A DNA stretch of 22,902 nucleotides, taken from an uncultured Thermoleophilia bacterium. Lineage in GTDB: Bacteria > Actinomycetota > Thermoleophilia > UBA2241. The stretch is from assembly GCA_903921965.1 (NCBI GenBank), contig CAIXSE010000788.1, forward strand, positions 1-22,902. The letters run 5' to 3'. Shown piece by piece: positions 1-7,692 of the stretch. The translations under genes and the position numbers were made by a program. Position 1 is the first letter of the stretch; each line of letters starts with the position of its first letter. The notes beneath the pieces are model-generated. The model did no database searches. It saw nothing but the letters and a program-made list of their open reading frames with translations, and had not been told where the DNA came from.

Positions 1-1
1 G

Positions 2-133
2 CAGTGGTTCGAGACGATCGAGGACTACAACGCCGTCTACGCGCGCACCGACCGCGTGACGCGCGGGGACACGCTGGCGAACACCAGCGGCTTCCAGCGG
101 CTCGTCGTCGAAGAGAACGAGATCCCCGTCTGA
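2..133 (+). CDS. 3' end of an unrecognised gene (partial)
   Basis: An open frame enters from the left edge and ends in TGA at 131-133, giving the last 43 residues of a protein whose start lies outside the window. The visible part is soluble and acidic at its end (EENEIPV) and carries no motif I can assign. It lies 48 bases upstream of the CocE-type hydrolase on the same strand, so the two may be co-transcribed. The frame is supported by high-GC codon bias and lack of a better frame, but the function is unknown. Confidence 0.55.
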   Translation, partial: QWFETIEDYNAVYARTDRVTRGDTLANTSGFQRLVVEENEIPV

Positions 134-181
134 GCCGCGCCTCACGGGGTCCGAAGAGCTCAGACGGCCAGAGGGGGCAAG

Positions 182-1993
182 ATGACCGAGAGTGCCATCG
201 ACAGGACGCCCGCTCGCGGTGCCCGCACGGAACTGCTCTTCCGGCAGATGATCCCGCTGCGCGACGGCGCCCATCTGGCGGCGAACGTCTTCCTCCCGCG
301 CGAACGCACCGAGCCCGTTGCGGCGGTCCTGGAGTTCACGCCATATTCGCGCGACACGTCCACCCCTGAGGCGGTGCGGTTCGCGAGCGAAGGCATGGCG
401 TTCGTCGCGGTCGACTGCCGCGGCCGAGGCGACTCGGAGGGCGAGTTCCTGGGGCATCACCCCGGTGAGATCGACGACGGGTACGACATCGTGGAATGGA
501 TCGCGGCGCAGGAGTGGTGCAGTGGCGACGTGGTGATGTTCGGCGGCTCCTACACCGGACAGAACCAGTGGACCACGGCTGCCGGAGCGCCGCCGCACCT
601 GCGCACCATCGTGCCCGCGGCGGCATCGATGGGCGGACTGGGACCCGGCGCCGGTGGCATCCCGATGGACCACCAGTTCACGTGGGGGATGCTGACCGCC
701 GGGAAGACACTGTCGTCACGCGTGTTCGCGGAGTCCGAGCTGCGGATCGCGATGCTCGTCGACGCCTTCGAACGCCACGAGTCGTTCCGCTCGCTCAACG
801 CACGGCTCGGGGGTCCGTGGGGGCTGCCCGAGGTCCAGAACACGACGCCGCAGAACGCGCCGTGGCATCCCGACTTCGGTCCGCCGCTCGATCGCCTCGG
901 CGACATCAGCATCCCTACGCTGGAGGTGACGGGCCCGTACGACATCGCCGAGCGCGGCGCGCTGGAGCACCACCGCCGCTTCCTTGCCGCCGCGTCGTCC
1001 GCCGCAAAGGACCTCAACTACCTCGTGCTCGGCCCGTGGGACCACGGCGCCACACTGACCGGCACGACCAAGGTGGGAGACCTGCACTTCGGTCCCGCAG
1101 CCGAGGTGGACATGATGCAGCTCGTGATCGACTGGTACCGGTGGGCGCTCTTCGGCGAGACGTTCCCCGATTTCCTTCGCGACCACGTCGTCTACTACGT
1201 CACCGGGGCCGAAGAGTGGCGCTCAGCGCCCGATCTGGAATCCGTCACCGCCGGCACCGTTCCCTGGTACCTGGCCGGACACGTCGGCCCACACAGCGCC
1301 GCGCACCCCGGCTGGCTGCGTCCCGAGGCCACCGACACCCCCGCGTTTACCTTCGTGTGCGATCCGGACGAACGCGCGACGCTGGAGCTGGAACGGCAGC
1401 CGCGACCCGAGGGCCAGGCGCAGAACCCGGTGGTGCAGCTGCCCGAGCATCATCTGAACCTGGCCGATCACCTCGAGGGCGAGGATCCCACCGCCCATGC
1501 GTTCGCGGCCTCCATCGACGGATTCGGCGCCGTCTACACGAGCGCCCTGCTGCGCGAAGCGCTCGAGCTCGCCGGGCGGCCGCGCCTCGACGCGTGGCTG
1601 GTGCTCGACCAGCCCGACGCAGACCTGGCCGCCCTGCTGTACCAGATCCTGCCCGACGGCTCGGCCATCCTGCTCTCGCCGGCCGTCCAGCGGCTACGGC
1701 ACCGCGATCCCGCCAAGGGCGTGCAGCTGCTCACTCCGGGCGAACCCACCCTCGTGTCCTTCAGGAACTTCCACTGGTTCGCCCGCCGGGTCGCGGCCGG
1801 CTCGCGTCTCCAGCTCGCCGTCCGTCACACCGGCTCGATCCACATGGACCGCAACCACCACACGGGACGACCCGACGGCCACGAGATCCCCGACGATGTC
1901 CGCGTCGCCACGGTGACGGTACTCCACAGCGACGATCACCGCTCGGTGCTGCATCTGCCGCTTGCCGCGCCGGCGCAGGTCGATCCGCCATGA
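182..1993 (+). CDS. CocE/NonD-family serine hydrolase (X-Pro dipeptidyl-peptidase S15-like)
   Basis: A 603-residue alpha/beta-hydrolase of the CocE/NonD type, a family that includes cocaine esterase, glutaryl-7-ACA acylase and Xaa-Pro dipeptidyl-peptidases and hydrolyses esters or amides. The nucleophile elbow GGSYTG puts the serine at residue 123. The likely acid is Asp254 in GPYDIAERG and the histidine His288 in GPWDHGA. An N-terminal block (residues 20-90, ending in DCRGRGDSEG) is typical of the fold, and the last 200 residues form the jelly-roll domain of the family. The length is normal. A purine-rich GAGGGGG lies just before the ATG. There is no signal peptide, so it should act in the cytoplasm. 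Its TGA overlaps the ATG of the next gene as ATGA, which implies coupled translation. The substrate cannot be told; peptide, ester and amide cleavage are all possible. Confidence 0.9.
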   Translation: MTESAIDRTPARGARTELLFRQMIPLRDGAHLAANVFLPRERTEPVAAVLEFTPYSRDTSTPEAVRFASEGMAFVAVDCRGRGDSEGEFLGHHPGEIDDGYDIVEWIAAQEWCSGDVVMFGGSYTGQNQWTTAAGAPPHLRTIVPAAASMGGLGPGAGGIPMDHQFTWGMLTAGKTLSSRVFAESELRIAMLVDAFERHESFRSLNARLGGPWGLPEVQNTTPQNAPWHPDFGPPLDRLGDISIPTLEVTGPYDIAERGALEHHRRFLAAASSAAKDLNYLVLGPWDHGATLTGTTKVGDLHFGPAAEVDMMQLVIDWYRWALFGETFPDFLRDHVVYYVTGAEEWRSAPDLESVTAGTVPWYLAGHVGPHSAAHPGWLRPEATDTPAFTFVCDPDERATLELERQPRPEGQAQNPVVQLPEHHLNLADHLEGEDPTAHAFAASIDGFGAVYTSALLREALELAGRPRLDAWLVLDQPDADLAALLYQILPDGSAILLSPAVQRLRHRDPAKGVQLLTPGEPTLVSFRNFHWFARRVAAGSRLQLAVRHTGSIHMDRNHHTGRPDGHEIPDDVRVATVTVLHSDDHRSVLHLPLAAPAQVDPP

Positions 1994-2472
1994 GTCTCTC
2001 CCGCCTCGACATCCGCGCACTGCGCCGCCCCGGCCTCGCGGCCGCCCTGCGGCGCGCGTCGACACGTGGGGCGCCCGGCCGCCTGACGGCGGAGGTGACG
2101 GGGCCGGTCGCCCGCATCGACGCTCGCCGGACGGGCTACGCCCTGGCGCGCGCCGGCGCCTGGGGCCCCGACGTCCGGCGCGAGATCGAGAGCTCGCAGG
2201 CCAAGGAGCCTCTCGCGGCCGCGCTCGGCACGGTGAACGGCGTCTTCCCCGCGCTGCGCGACGGCGCCGTCCACTCCACCCGCGCGCCGCTCCCTGGGCC
2301 GGCCGAGCTCAGCGCACACATCAAGAGCGCGGCGCGGTTCCTCAAGGCGGACGCCGCGGGTGTCTGCGAGCTGCCCCAGTGGGCGGTCTACGCCCGCGAC
2401 TGGGCGCGAGACCCGGTGGTCTGCGAGCACCGCTACGCCGTCGTGCTCATCTCGTCCTGGGATTACGACTAG
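1990..2472 (+). pseudogene. Reductive dehalogenase-like gene, 5' part, ended by an in-frame TAG
   Basis: This 160-codon stretch encodes the N-terminal part of a corrinoid iron-sulfur reductive dehalogenase-like protein (RdhA family). The recognisable block is around residues 114-130, LKADAAGVCELPQWAVYARD, followed by YAVVLISSWDYD. It begins at the ATG overlapping the hydrolase stop. There is no twin-arginine signal, so it resembles cytoplasmic, non-respiratory members rather than membrane-anchored respiratory ones. The frame stops at TAG (2470-2472) in the middle of a conserved block, and the same frame goes on directly with ATG at 2473. The simplest reading is a nonsense mutation. A split protein made by re-initiation at TAG-ATG is possible, but no ribosome-binding site is visible before that ATG. 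Confidence 0.75.
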
Positions 2473-3354
2473 ATGGCCGCCTCCAGCGGCGACGACTGGA
2501 TCTCGCTCGCCGAGAGCAACATCGCCTACAACCAGTCGGCGCTCATCGCCTGCTCGCTGGCGGAGTACATCCGCGGCCTCGGGTACCCGGCGCGCGCCCA
2601 CTTCCAGGGCACCTTCGACCCGCCCTGCTACGACGTCGTGGTCACGCCCCTGCTCCTCCTGGCCGGCCTGGGCGAGTTCAGCCGCGCCGGCTGGGCGCTC
2701 AACCCCCTGCTCGGGGGGCGCTTCAAGGCCTCCCTCGTGACCACCGACCTGCCCCTGCAGCCGGACGCGCCCGTCGACTTCGGCCTGCGGGAGTTCTGCC
2801 GCGTCTGCAAGCGCTGCGCCCAGGAGTGCCCCTCCCGGGCCATCTCCGACGCCGACGTGATGGTCCCGCGCAACGGCTACCTCGCCTGCGAGTTCGACCC
2901 CGAGCGCTGCACCAAGTACCGGATCATGAACCGGGGCGGCGCCTGGTGCGGCCGGTGCGTCAAGGTCCGCCCGTGGACGAAGCCGGACGGCCTGACCCAC
3001 GACCTCGTCCGCCTGGCCATCGCCCGGCTGCCGCGCACCGACCCGCTGCTGGTGAAGCTGGACGAGTGGCTCGGCTACGGGAGGACCCGACCGAAGGACC
3101 AGTGGTGGCTGAGCCTCGAACGCACCGCGGACGGGTTCCGGCGCGGCAGACAAGCTACGGCGTCCGAGGCCGGAGAGCGGCGCCCAGGCGACGTGGTGAA
3201 GGAGATCCCGATTGCTGCGGGTGAGGCGACCGGGCGCGCGGGTGACGACGAGATCCCCGTCGTTGATCTGACCGGACTGGGACCCAGGACACGGCGTCGC
3301 CGACGTGTGATGCGACGCGCGGAGGAGCAACGGTTTGGGCGCATGCTCGCCTGA
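2473..3354 (+). pseudogene. Reductive dehalogenase-like gene, 3' part, fused to a cyclodeaminase tail
   Basis: This continues the preceding frame for 293 codons. It holds the rest of the RdhA-type domain (LAEYIRGLGYPARAHF) and the two-cluster ferredoxin module. The first cluster motif is CRVCKRCAQECPSRAI. The second should use Cys of ERCTKY, both Cys of WCGRC and the Cys of a VCP motif, but here the last is VRP: codon CGC replaces the TGC seen in the second copy near position 20680. The final ~48 residues are not RdhA. They match the C-terminus of the ornithine cyclodeaminase at 13558-14571 (shared AAGEATGR, DLTGLG, GRMLA), with small deletions between. With the TAG, the lost ligand and the foreign tail, this is best called a decaying pseudogene. 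It converges on the TetR gene with only 19 bases between them. Confidence 0.75.
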
Positions 3355-3360
3355 GCGCGG
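3211..3360 (+). repeat. Degenerate copy of the ornithine cyclodeaminase 3' end
   Basis: DNA here aligns with roughly 14427-14576, the last ~48 codons and stop of the cyclodeaminase gene. Shared stretches include GCTGCGGGTGAGGCGACC and GCATGCTCGCCTGAGCGCG. Three single-base deletions (near 3282, 3300 and 3308) leave the frame shifted in the middle and restored at the end. It lies directly after the end of the RdhA-like sequence, so it marks a recombination junction rather than a conserved domain. Confidence 0.7.
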
Positions 3361-3373
3361 CCGCCATCCCCTG

Positions 3374-3997
3374 TCAGCTCGCTCCGTGCGTGTTCTCGTA
3401 GTTGGCCAGAGCGTCGTCGAGCATGGTGGCCCAGAGCGCCCACATCCGCGGTAGAAGGGGATTGTCCGGGTCCAGCGCGTGCTGGATGCCCAGACCATCC
3501 AGGACTGCCACAGCGAGGCCAGCCAGCGGTTCGAGCTCGATGCCCTCAGGAGAGTCCGGATCACCGTCCAGCTCGCGCAGGCTGTATCGACGATACTGGA
3601 CATAGAGTCCGGCCAGCTTCGCGCGCAGTTCATCGTCGTGGATCGACCAGCCCATGATCTCGATGAGCACCGGGAAGGCACGCGGGTCCGAGGATAGGTG
3701 GTGGGCATGGTCTATGACCTGGCCGAGCCGCATGCGCCCCGGCGGCAGATGCTCCAGGCGCGTCTGAAAGGCCTGCTCGGCATCGTCGTTGACCGCATCG
3801 AAGAGAGCCGCCAGCAGTCCCGCCTTGTCTCCGAAATGGTACGCGATGTTCGACTGAGGCTGATTCGCCCGCCTCGCGACGGCCCTCGTCGTCACGGCCG
3901 CGAGGCCGCCCTCGTTCAGGAGCTCCAAAGCGGCGTCGAGCAGACGCTGCGCGGGCTCGGGCAGCGCCCCGGACTGCTTCTCCATCGCGTCGCTCAC
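3374..3997 (-). CDS. TetR-family transcriptional regulator
   Basis: A 207-residue protein, normal for the family, which dimerises, binds a palindromic operator and is released by a ligand. The DNA-binding domain covers about residues 15-62; the recognition region reads TTRAVARRANQPQSNIAYHF. The C-terminal part is the variable ligand-binding, all-helical domain. I chose GTG at 3997, which has GAGAGG upstream; ATG at 3985 (MEKQ) is an alternative. It is transcribed in the same direction as the ABC operon and lies just downstream of it, with a separate 112-base gap and its own promoter. It is the only regulator in the window, so it is the best candidate to bind the 12-bp palindromes at 10499 and 12364. 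That link is inference. Confidence 0.9.
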   Translation of the reverse strand: MSDAMEKQSGALPEPAQRLLDAALELLNEGGLAAVTTRAVARRANQPQSNIAYHFGDKAGLLAALFDAVNDDAEQAFQTRLEHLPPGRMRLGQVIDHAHHLSSDPRAFPVLIEIMGWSIHDDELRAKLAGLYVQYRRYSLRELDGDPDSPEGIELEPLAGLAVAVLDGLGIQHALDPDNPLLPRMWALWATMLDDALANYENTHGAS

Positions 3998-4041
3998 TCT
4001 GTCAGCCTCTCTCCATGGTCATCGGTCTGCCTCGCGACACG

Positions 4042-4072
4042 ATTGTAGCCGTCCGCAAACCGATTGGGGCAA
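4042..4072 (-). promoter_or_regulatory. Candidate promoter of the TetR gene
   Basis: Read on the minus strand, TTGCCC (4072-4067), a 19-base spacer and TACAAT (4047-4042) form a plausible sigma-70 type promoter 45 bases before the TetR start. The 19-base spacer equals that of the two promoters at 10510-10540 and 12334-12364. A GGTC-N3-GACC inverted repeat lies upstream at 4083-4093; it is a loose relative of the GGTCGACC palindrome and could be an autoregulatory site, but this is weak. Confidence 0.4.
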
Positions 4073-4109
4073 GCCTCCACTTGGTCAACGACCTGCTGAT
4101 TCGGAACAG

Positions 4110-4565
4110 CTAGTGCTGCGGCGGTCGAGACACCAACTCGATGACCACCCCGTCGGGATCGCTCACGTAGAAGCATTCCACTTCGTGCCAGGGGGAACCG
4201 GGCGCATCGAAGCGGACGACGCGCCGCGAGATCATGGATGCGTCGGCGTCCGCGAGCTGCTTGAGGACCGCCTCAAGGTCGCCGACGTTCAGGGAGACGT
4301 GGACGTTGCCGCTTTGACGGCCCTCGCGGTGCATCGGTATTCCGTCGGGCACGCGGTATTCCATCAGCTCGAGGATCCTCCCATCGCCGGAATCGAGATC
4401 CGCGCAGTCAAGCTCGGCACCGTCGTATCCAACCAGGTCTGCGATGTCGGCATCGGCGACGACTTCCCTGTCTATCAGCCTCAATCCGAGCCTGCCGCAG
4501 TAGAAGTCGAGCGCTCTGTCCAGGTTGGAGACGGTGATCCCGACATGGTCCACGCCTTTGATCAT
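4110..4565 (-). CDS. VOC/glyoxalase-fold protein
   Basis: A 151-residue protein of the vicinal oxygen chelate superfamily, which includes glyoxalase I, methylmalonyl-CoA epimerase and ring-cleaving dioxygenases. It opens with MIKGVDHVGITVSNLDRAL, where His7 is the usual first metal ligand. GNVHVSLNV begins the second beta-alpha-beta-beta-beta module with its His, and IELVSRP near the end gives the Glu. The length fits a single two-module protein. Its ATG overlaps the stop of the upstream ATPase gene by one base (TGATG), so it should be translated with the transporter. GGGAGGA lies 9 bases upstream. A role in modifying or detoxifying the imported compound, such as an aldehyde or 2-oxo product, is likely but the reaction cannot be read from the sequence. 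No terminator is evident after it. Confidence 0.88.
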   Translation of the reverse strand: MIKGVDHVGITVSNLDRALDFYCGRLGLRLIDREVVADADIADLVGYDGAELDCADLDSGDGRILELMEYRVPDGIPMHREGRQSGNVHVSLNVGDLEAVLKQLADADASMISRRVVRFDAPGSPWHEVECFYVSDPDGVVIELVSRPPQH

Positions 4566-5764
4566 CACGGTTGTCCTCCCAGTTCGATTGGCAAGGTATC
4601 TGCCACATCTTGAATTGCGCCCGGAATCAGGCGGGCCCGCCGTCTGGTGCCGAACATGGCTTCCATCATGCTGCGCCCTGCTGGCCGGGTATCCCTCTCG
4701 TCGGCGCCACCCGCACCTGCCGATCGATCGCCGACGGCCGGGGTGCCGGCCTTCGCATCCATGAGGCTGATCGGCTGTACCGTCGCCGGGAACGCGAAGT
4801 CGTCGTCCAGATGACAAGCTACCCGTCGCCCGCCGCCCATCTCGCGCAGCGGGGGCTGCTGGACGGGGCAGACGTCGAACGCGAACGGGCAGCGCGGATG
4901 GAATCGGCACCCCGTTGGGGGCCTCACGGCATCAGGGACCTCTCCGGAGATCAGGCCGAGCTCGCTGCGGAGTTCAGGGTTCGGCGACGGCACGCTGGCC
5001 AGCAGGGCGCGGGTGTACGGGTGGCGAGCGTCGTGCAGGACGACGCCGGTCGGCCCAGTCTCCACGATCTGACCGAGATACATGACTGCGACGTTGTCGG
5101 AGACGGACTCGACGACGGCGAGGTCGTGCGCGATGAACAGATACGTGAGTCCAAGGCGCGTCTGTATCTCTTCGAGCAGGACGAGGATACGCGCCTGCAC
5201 GGACACGTCGAGCGCGGAAGTCGGCTCGTCGAGCACGACGAGTTTGGGGTGGAGCGCCAGAGCGCGGGCGATTGCGATTCGCTGGCACTGCCCGCCGGAG
5301 AATTCGTGAGGACGGCGCCAGAGGTGCTGGGTACCCAACCCGACCATCTCGAGCAGGCTGAGGATTCGCTCGTTGAGTTCCTTCCCACGAAGGCGCCGCT
5401 GTGCCCGGAGCGGCTCCGCGATGATGTCGTGGACGGTGAGACGCGGGCTCAGGGAGGAGTAGGGATCCTGGAAGACGACCTGCGCATCGGCCATCGCGAC
5501 TCGCTTCTCGGGGCCCTTCAGCGAGCCGATGTCCAAACCCTGGAACACGATGCGACCGCCGGTCGGTGCGGTGAGTTGCAGGATCGCCCGGGCGACGGTC
5601 GTCTTTCCGGACCCCGATTCACCGACCAGAGCCATAGTCTCATCGGCTTCGATGCTCAAGTTGACCGCATCGGCGGCGTGAACGACGTCGGTCGATCTTC
5701 TGCCGAGGCCGCGACGGATCTTGAAGTGGACCGTGAGGTCCTCGACGGTGAGCAGCGCGGTCAC
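4565..5764 (-). CDS. Oligopeptide/dipeptide ABC transporter ATP-binding protein (OppF/DppF type)
   Basis: A 399-residue cytoplasmic ATPase that powers peptide import together with the OppD-type subunit. Walker A is GESGSGKTT (residues 48-56), the Q-loop FQDP about 98-101, the signature FSGGQ about 155-159, Walker B VVLDEPTSALD (176-186), and the switch histidine is His213. The peptide-importer C-terminal cysteine motif CRFHPRCPFAFDVCP (286-300) is present. I start it at GTG 5764, which overlaps the OppD-type stop as GTGA; a longer upstream reading frame is only overlap. The protein carries about 70 extra residues after the usual family end (from ~residue 328), ending in a small segment (RRRARLIPGAIQDVADTLPI) that I do not recognise. 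Confidence 0.92.
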   Translation of the reverse strand: MTALLTVEDLTVHFKIRRGLGRRSTDVVHAADAVNLSIEADETMALVGESGSGKTTVARAILQLTAPTGGRIVFQGLDIGSLKGPEKRVAMADAQVVFQDPYSSLSPRLTVHDIIAEPLRAQRRLRGKELNERILSLLEMVGLGTQHLWRRPHEFSGGQCQRIAIARALALHPKLVVLDEPTSALDVSVQARILVLLEEIQTRLGLTYLFIAHDLAVVESVSDNVAVMYLGQIVETGPTGVVLHDARHPYTRALLASVPSPNPELRSELGLISGEVPDAVRPPTGCRFHPRCPFAFDVCPVQQPPLREMGGGRRVACHLDDDFAFPATVQPISLMDAKAGTPAVGDRSAGAGGADERDTRPAGRSMMEAMFGTRRRARLIPGAIQDVADTLPIELGGQP

Positions 5765-6762
5765 CGTGCAGCTCCGGCCGCGTCCGTCCGGCGCTGCTGC
5801 TCGGCGACCCAGTGGCAGGCCACCCAGTGCTCGGCGGTCAGGCGGGTCGGCTCCGGTTTGACGGTCACGCAGACCTCCATGGCGTGTCTGCAGCGCGGGT
5901 GATATCGGCACCCGCTCGGCGGCTCGATGAGGTCGGGCACGGAACCGGGAATAGTACGGAGTTCGCCCGCCTTCTTGCCCTGCGGGAGGCACTCGTAGAG
6001 GGCGATGGTGTAGGGATGCCTGGCACGTCTGAGAACTTGCGTCGTCAGGCCCTGCTCTACTACCGAGCCAGCGTACATCACCGCCACGCGGTCGCACGTC
6101 TGGGCGGCGACACCGACGTTGTGCGTGATGAGGATCTGGGCGATTCCTAGACGCTCACGCAAGTCGAGAAGCAGGCGCAGGATCTGCGCTTGGATCGTCA
6201 CGTCGAGAGCCGTGGTCGGCTCGTCGGCGATGAGCAGCGGGGAGTCGCAGGACAGCGCCATGGCCATGCAGGCCCTCTGTCGCATGCCGCCGCTGAGCTG
6301 GTGAGGGTAGCTCTTGAGGACGTCGCTGCTCCCGGGCAGACCGACCGAGACGAGCGCCGTCCGCGCGGCTTCGGTGGCTTCCCTGCTGGAGACATTGCGG
6401 TGCAGGCGCACGACGCGCTCGATTTGCTCGCCCACGGTGAACACCGGGTTGAGCGACGCCAGCGGGTCCTGGAACACCATCGAGACCCAGCCGCCACGGA
6501 TACGCTGCATCTCGGCCTCGCTCTTGCCGAGCAGGTCGTCGCCGTGGAACAGGATCTGGCCGCTGGTGTACTCGGTCTGAGGCCGCGGCAACAGCTGCAG
6601 CACCGAGAGACCGGTGATGGTCTTCCCGCAGCCCGACTCGCCCACCAGGCCGAGGATCTCCTGCTCACGCACGGAGAGATTGACCCCATCCAGGGCTTTG
6701 ACCGTGCCGCGCAGGCTGTTGAACTGGACCTTGAGGTCGCGAATCTGGAGCAGGTCATCCAC
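5761..6762 (-). CDS. Oligopeptide/dipeptide ABC transporter ATP-binding protein (OppD/DppD type)
   Basis: A 333-residue ATPase, normal length for OppD/DppD. Walker A is GESGCGKT (41-48), the Q-loop FQDP (97-100), the signature LSGGMRQR (156-163), and Walker B LLIADEPTTALD (176-187). The C-terminal CRYHPRCRHAMEVC cysteine motif, found in peptide and nickel importers and proposed to bind an Fe-S cluster in some, is present. The start is GTG 6762, 4 bases after the upstream permease stop, and the last codon overlaps the next gene by 4 bases, so the operon is tightly coupled. It pairs with the OppF-type subunit to form the nucleotide-binding heterodimer. Peptide specificity is assumed from the family; opine, nickel or other small-compound importers share the same architecture. 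Confidence 0.93.
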   Translation of the reverse strand: MDDLLQIRDLKVQFNSLRGTVKALDGVNLSVREQEILGLVGESGCGKTITGLSVLQLLPRPQTEYTSGQILFHGDDLLGKSEAEMQRIRGGWVSMVFQDPLASLNPVFTVGEQIERVVRLHRNVSSREATEAARTALVSVGLPGSSDVLKSYPHQLSGGMRQRACMAMALSCDSPLLIADEPTTALDVTIQAQILRLLLDLRERLGIAQILITHNVGVAAQTCDRVAVMYAGSVVEQGLTTQVLRRARHPYTIALYECLPQGKKAGELRTIPGSVPDLIEPPSGCRYHPRCRHAMEVCVTVKPEPTRLTAEHWVACHWVAEQQRRTDAAGAAR

Positions 6763-6766
6763 GTCG

Positions 6767-7684
6767 CTATCTCTTCATCCGCGGGTCGAAGACGTCCCGC
6801 AGTCCATCGCCGACGATGTTGAAGGCCAGCACCAGCAGGAAGATGGCGATGCCAGGGAAGATGCTGATCCACCACTGCTCGAGGACGTACTCCACGCCCT
6901 CGGAGACCATGAGCCCCCACTCCGGCGTCGGCGGCTTGACACCGAGGCCAAGGAAGGAGAGACCAGCGACCTCGAGGATCACCGTGCCCAGATCGAGCGT
7001 GATCGCCACGATGACCGGTCCGAAGGCGTTGGGCAGGATGTGACGCAGCACGACGGTGCGATTGCGAACGCCCATCGTCTTGGCTGCCTCCACATAGGGG
7101 CGCTGCCGGAGCGAGACCGCCTGACCGCGCACCAGCCGCGTGTACCACGGCCACCAGGTGATGATGAGTGCCAGCGCGAGGTTCTGCAGACTCGGCCCCA
7201 GGATGGCGACGAGGGCCATGGCGAGGATCAGCGCCGGAAACGCCAGGAAGATGTCGGTGATGCGCATGATCACCTCGTCCAGCAGCCCGCCGTTGTACCC
7301 GGCGAGGCCGCCCAGCACGGGGCCGATGATCAGCACGGCAGCCGCGACAAGAGCCGAGATCATCAGAGGGATGCGGGCCCCGAAGATCACACGGGACAAC
7401 ACGTCGCGGCCGAGGTTGTCGGTGCCGAAGGGGTGCGCGGAGCTGGGCGCCAGGAAGCGCTGGCTGAGGTTCGACTTTCCGCGGCCTTCCTCAGGGTAGG
7501 GGGCGATCCAGGGGGCACCGATGGCGAGGATCACCATGAACAGTATCCAGCAGATGCCGACGACGGCCAGCTTGTCGCGCAGGAACACGCGCAGGCTATG
7601 GCGCGATTCTGTGAGCGTCGAAATGTGGCGAGCGCGCCAGTCGACGAGAAGGCCCGTCGACGCGCTCTCTGTGGATGCATCCAT
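6767..7684 (-). CDS. ABC transporter permease (OppC/DppC type)
   Basis: A 305-residue inner-membrane permease. It has a cytoplasmic N-terminus of about 38 residues, a first membrane helix (about 40-58, VVGICWILFMVILAIGAP), the family block HPFGTDNLGRDVLSR (84-98), then five further hydrophobic segments. The EAA coupling loop is EAAKTMGVRNRTVVLRH (199-215), followed by FLGLG typical of OppC. Ser/Thr-rich residues at the N-terminus are not a signal peptide. It starts at ATG 7684, 8 bases after the stop of the OppB-type gene, and forms the translocation pore with that partner. Confidence 0.93.
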   Translation of the reverse strand: MDASTESASTGLLVDWRARHISTLTESRHSLRVFLRDKLAVVGICWILFMVILAIGAPWIAPYPEEGRGKSNLSQRFLAPSSAHPFGTDNLGRDVLSRVIFGARIPLMISALVAAAVLIIGPVLGGLAGYNGGLLDEVIMRITDIFLAFPALILAMALVAILGPSLQNLALALIITWWPWYTRLVRGQAVSLRQRPYVEAAKTMGVRNRTVVLRHILPNAFGPVIVAITLDLGTVILEVAGLSFLGLGVKPPTPEWGLMVSEGVEYVLEQWWISIFPGIAIFLLVLAFNIVGDGLRDVFDPRMKR

Positions 7685-7692
7685 CGGCGCCC

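Noticed and set aside
2470..2472. TAG read as pyrrolysine or another recoded amino acid in the rdhA-like gene
   Set aside because: TAG ends several intact genes here (aldehyde dehydrogenase, VOC protein, both permeases, binding protein), so it is an ordinary stop, and no pyl genes are in the window. The gene also has other defects.
1936..3708. Long minus-strand open frame of ~590 codons
   Set aside because: It runs opposite two genes with clear family motifs and over part of the TetR gene; long shadow frames are expected in high-GC DNA.
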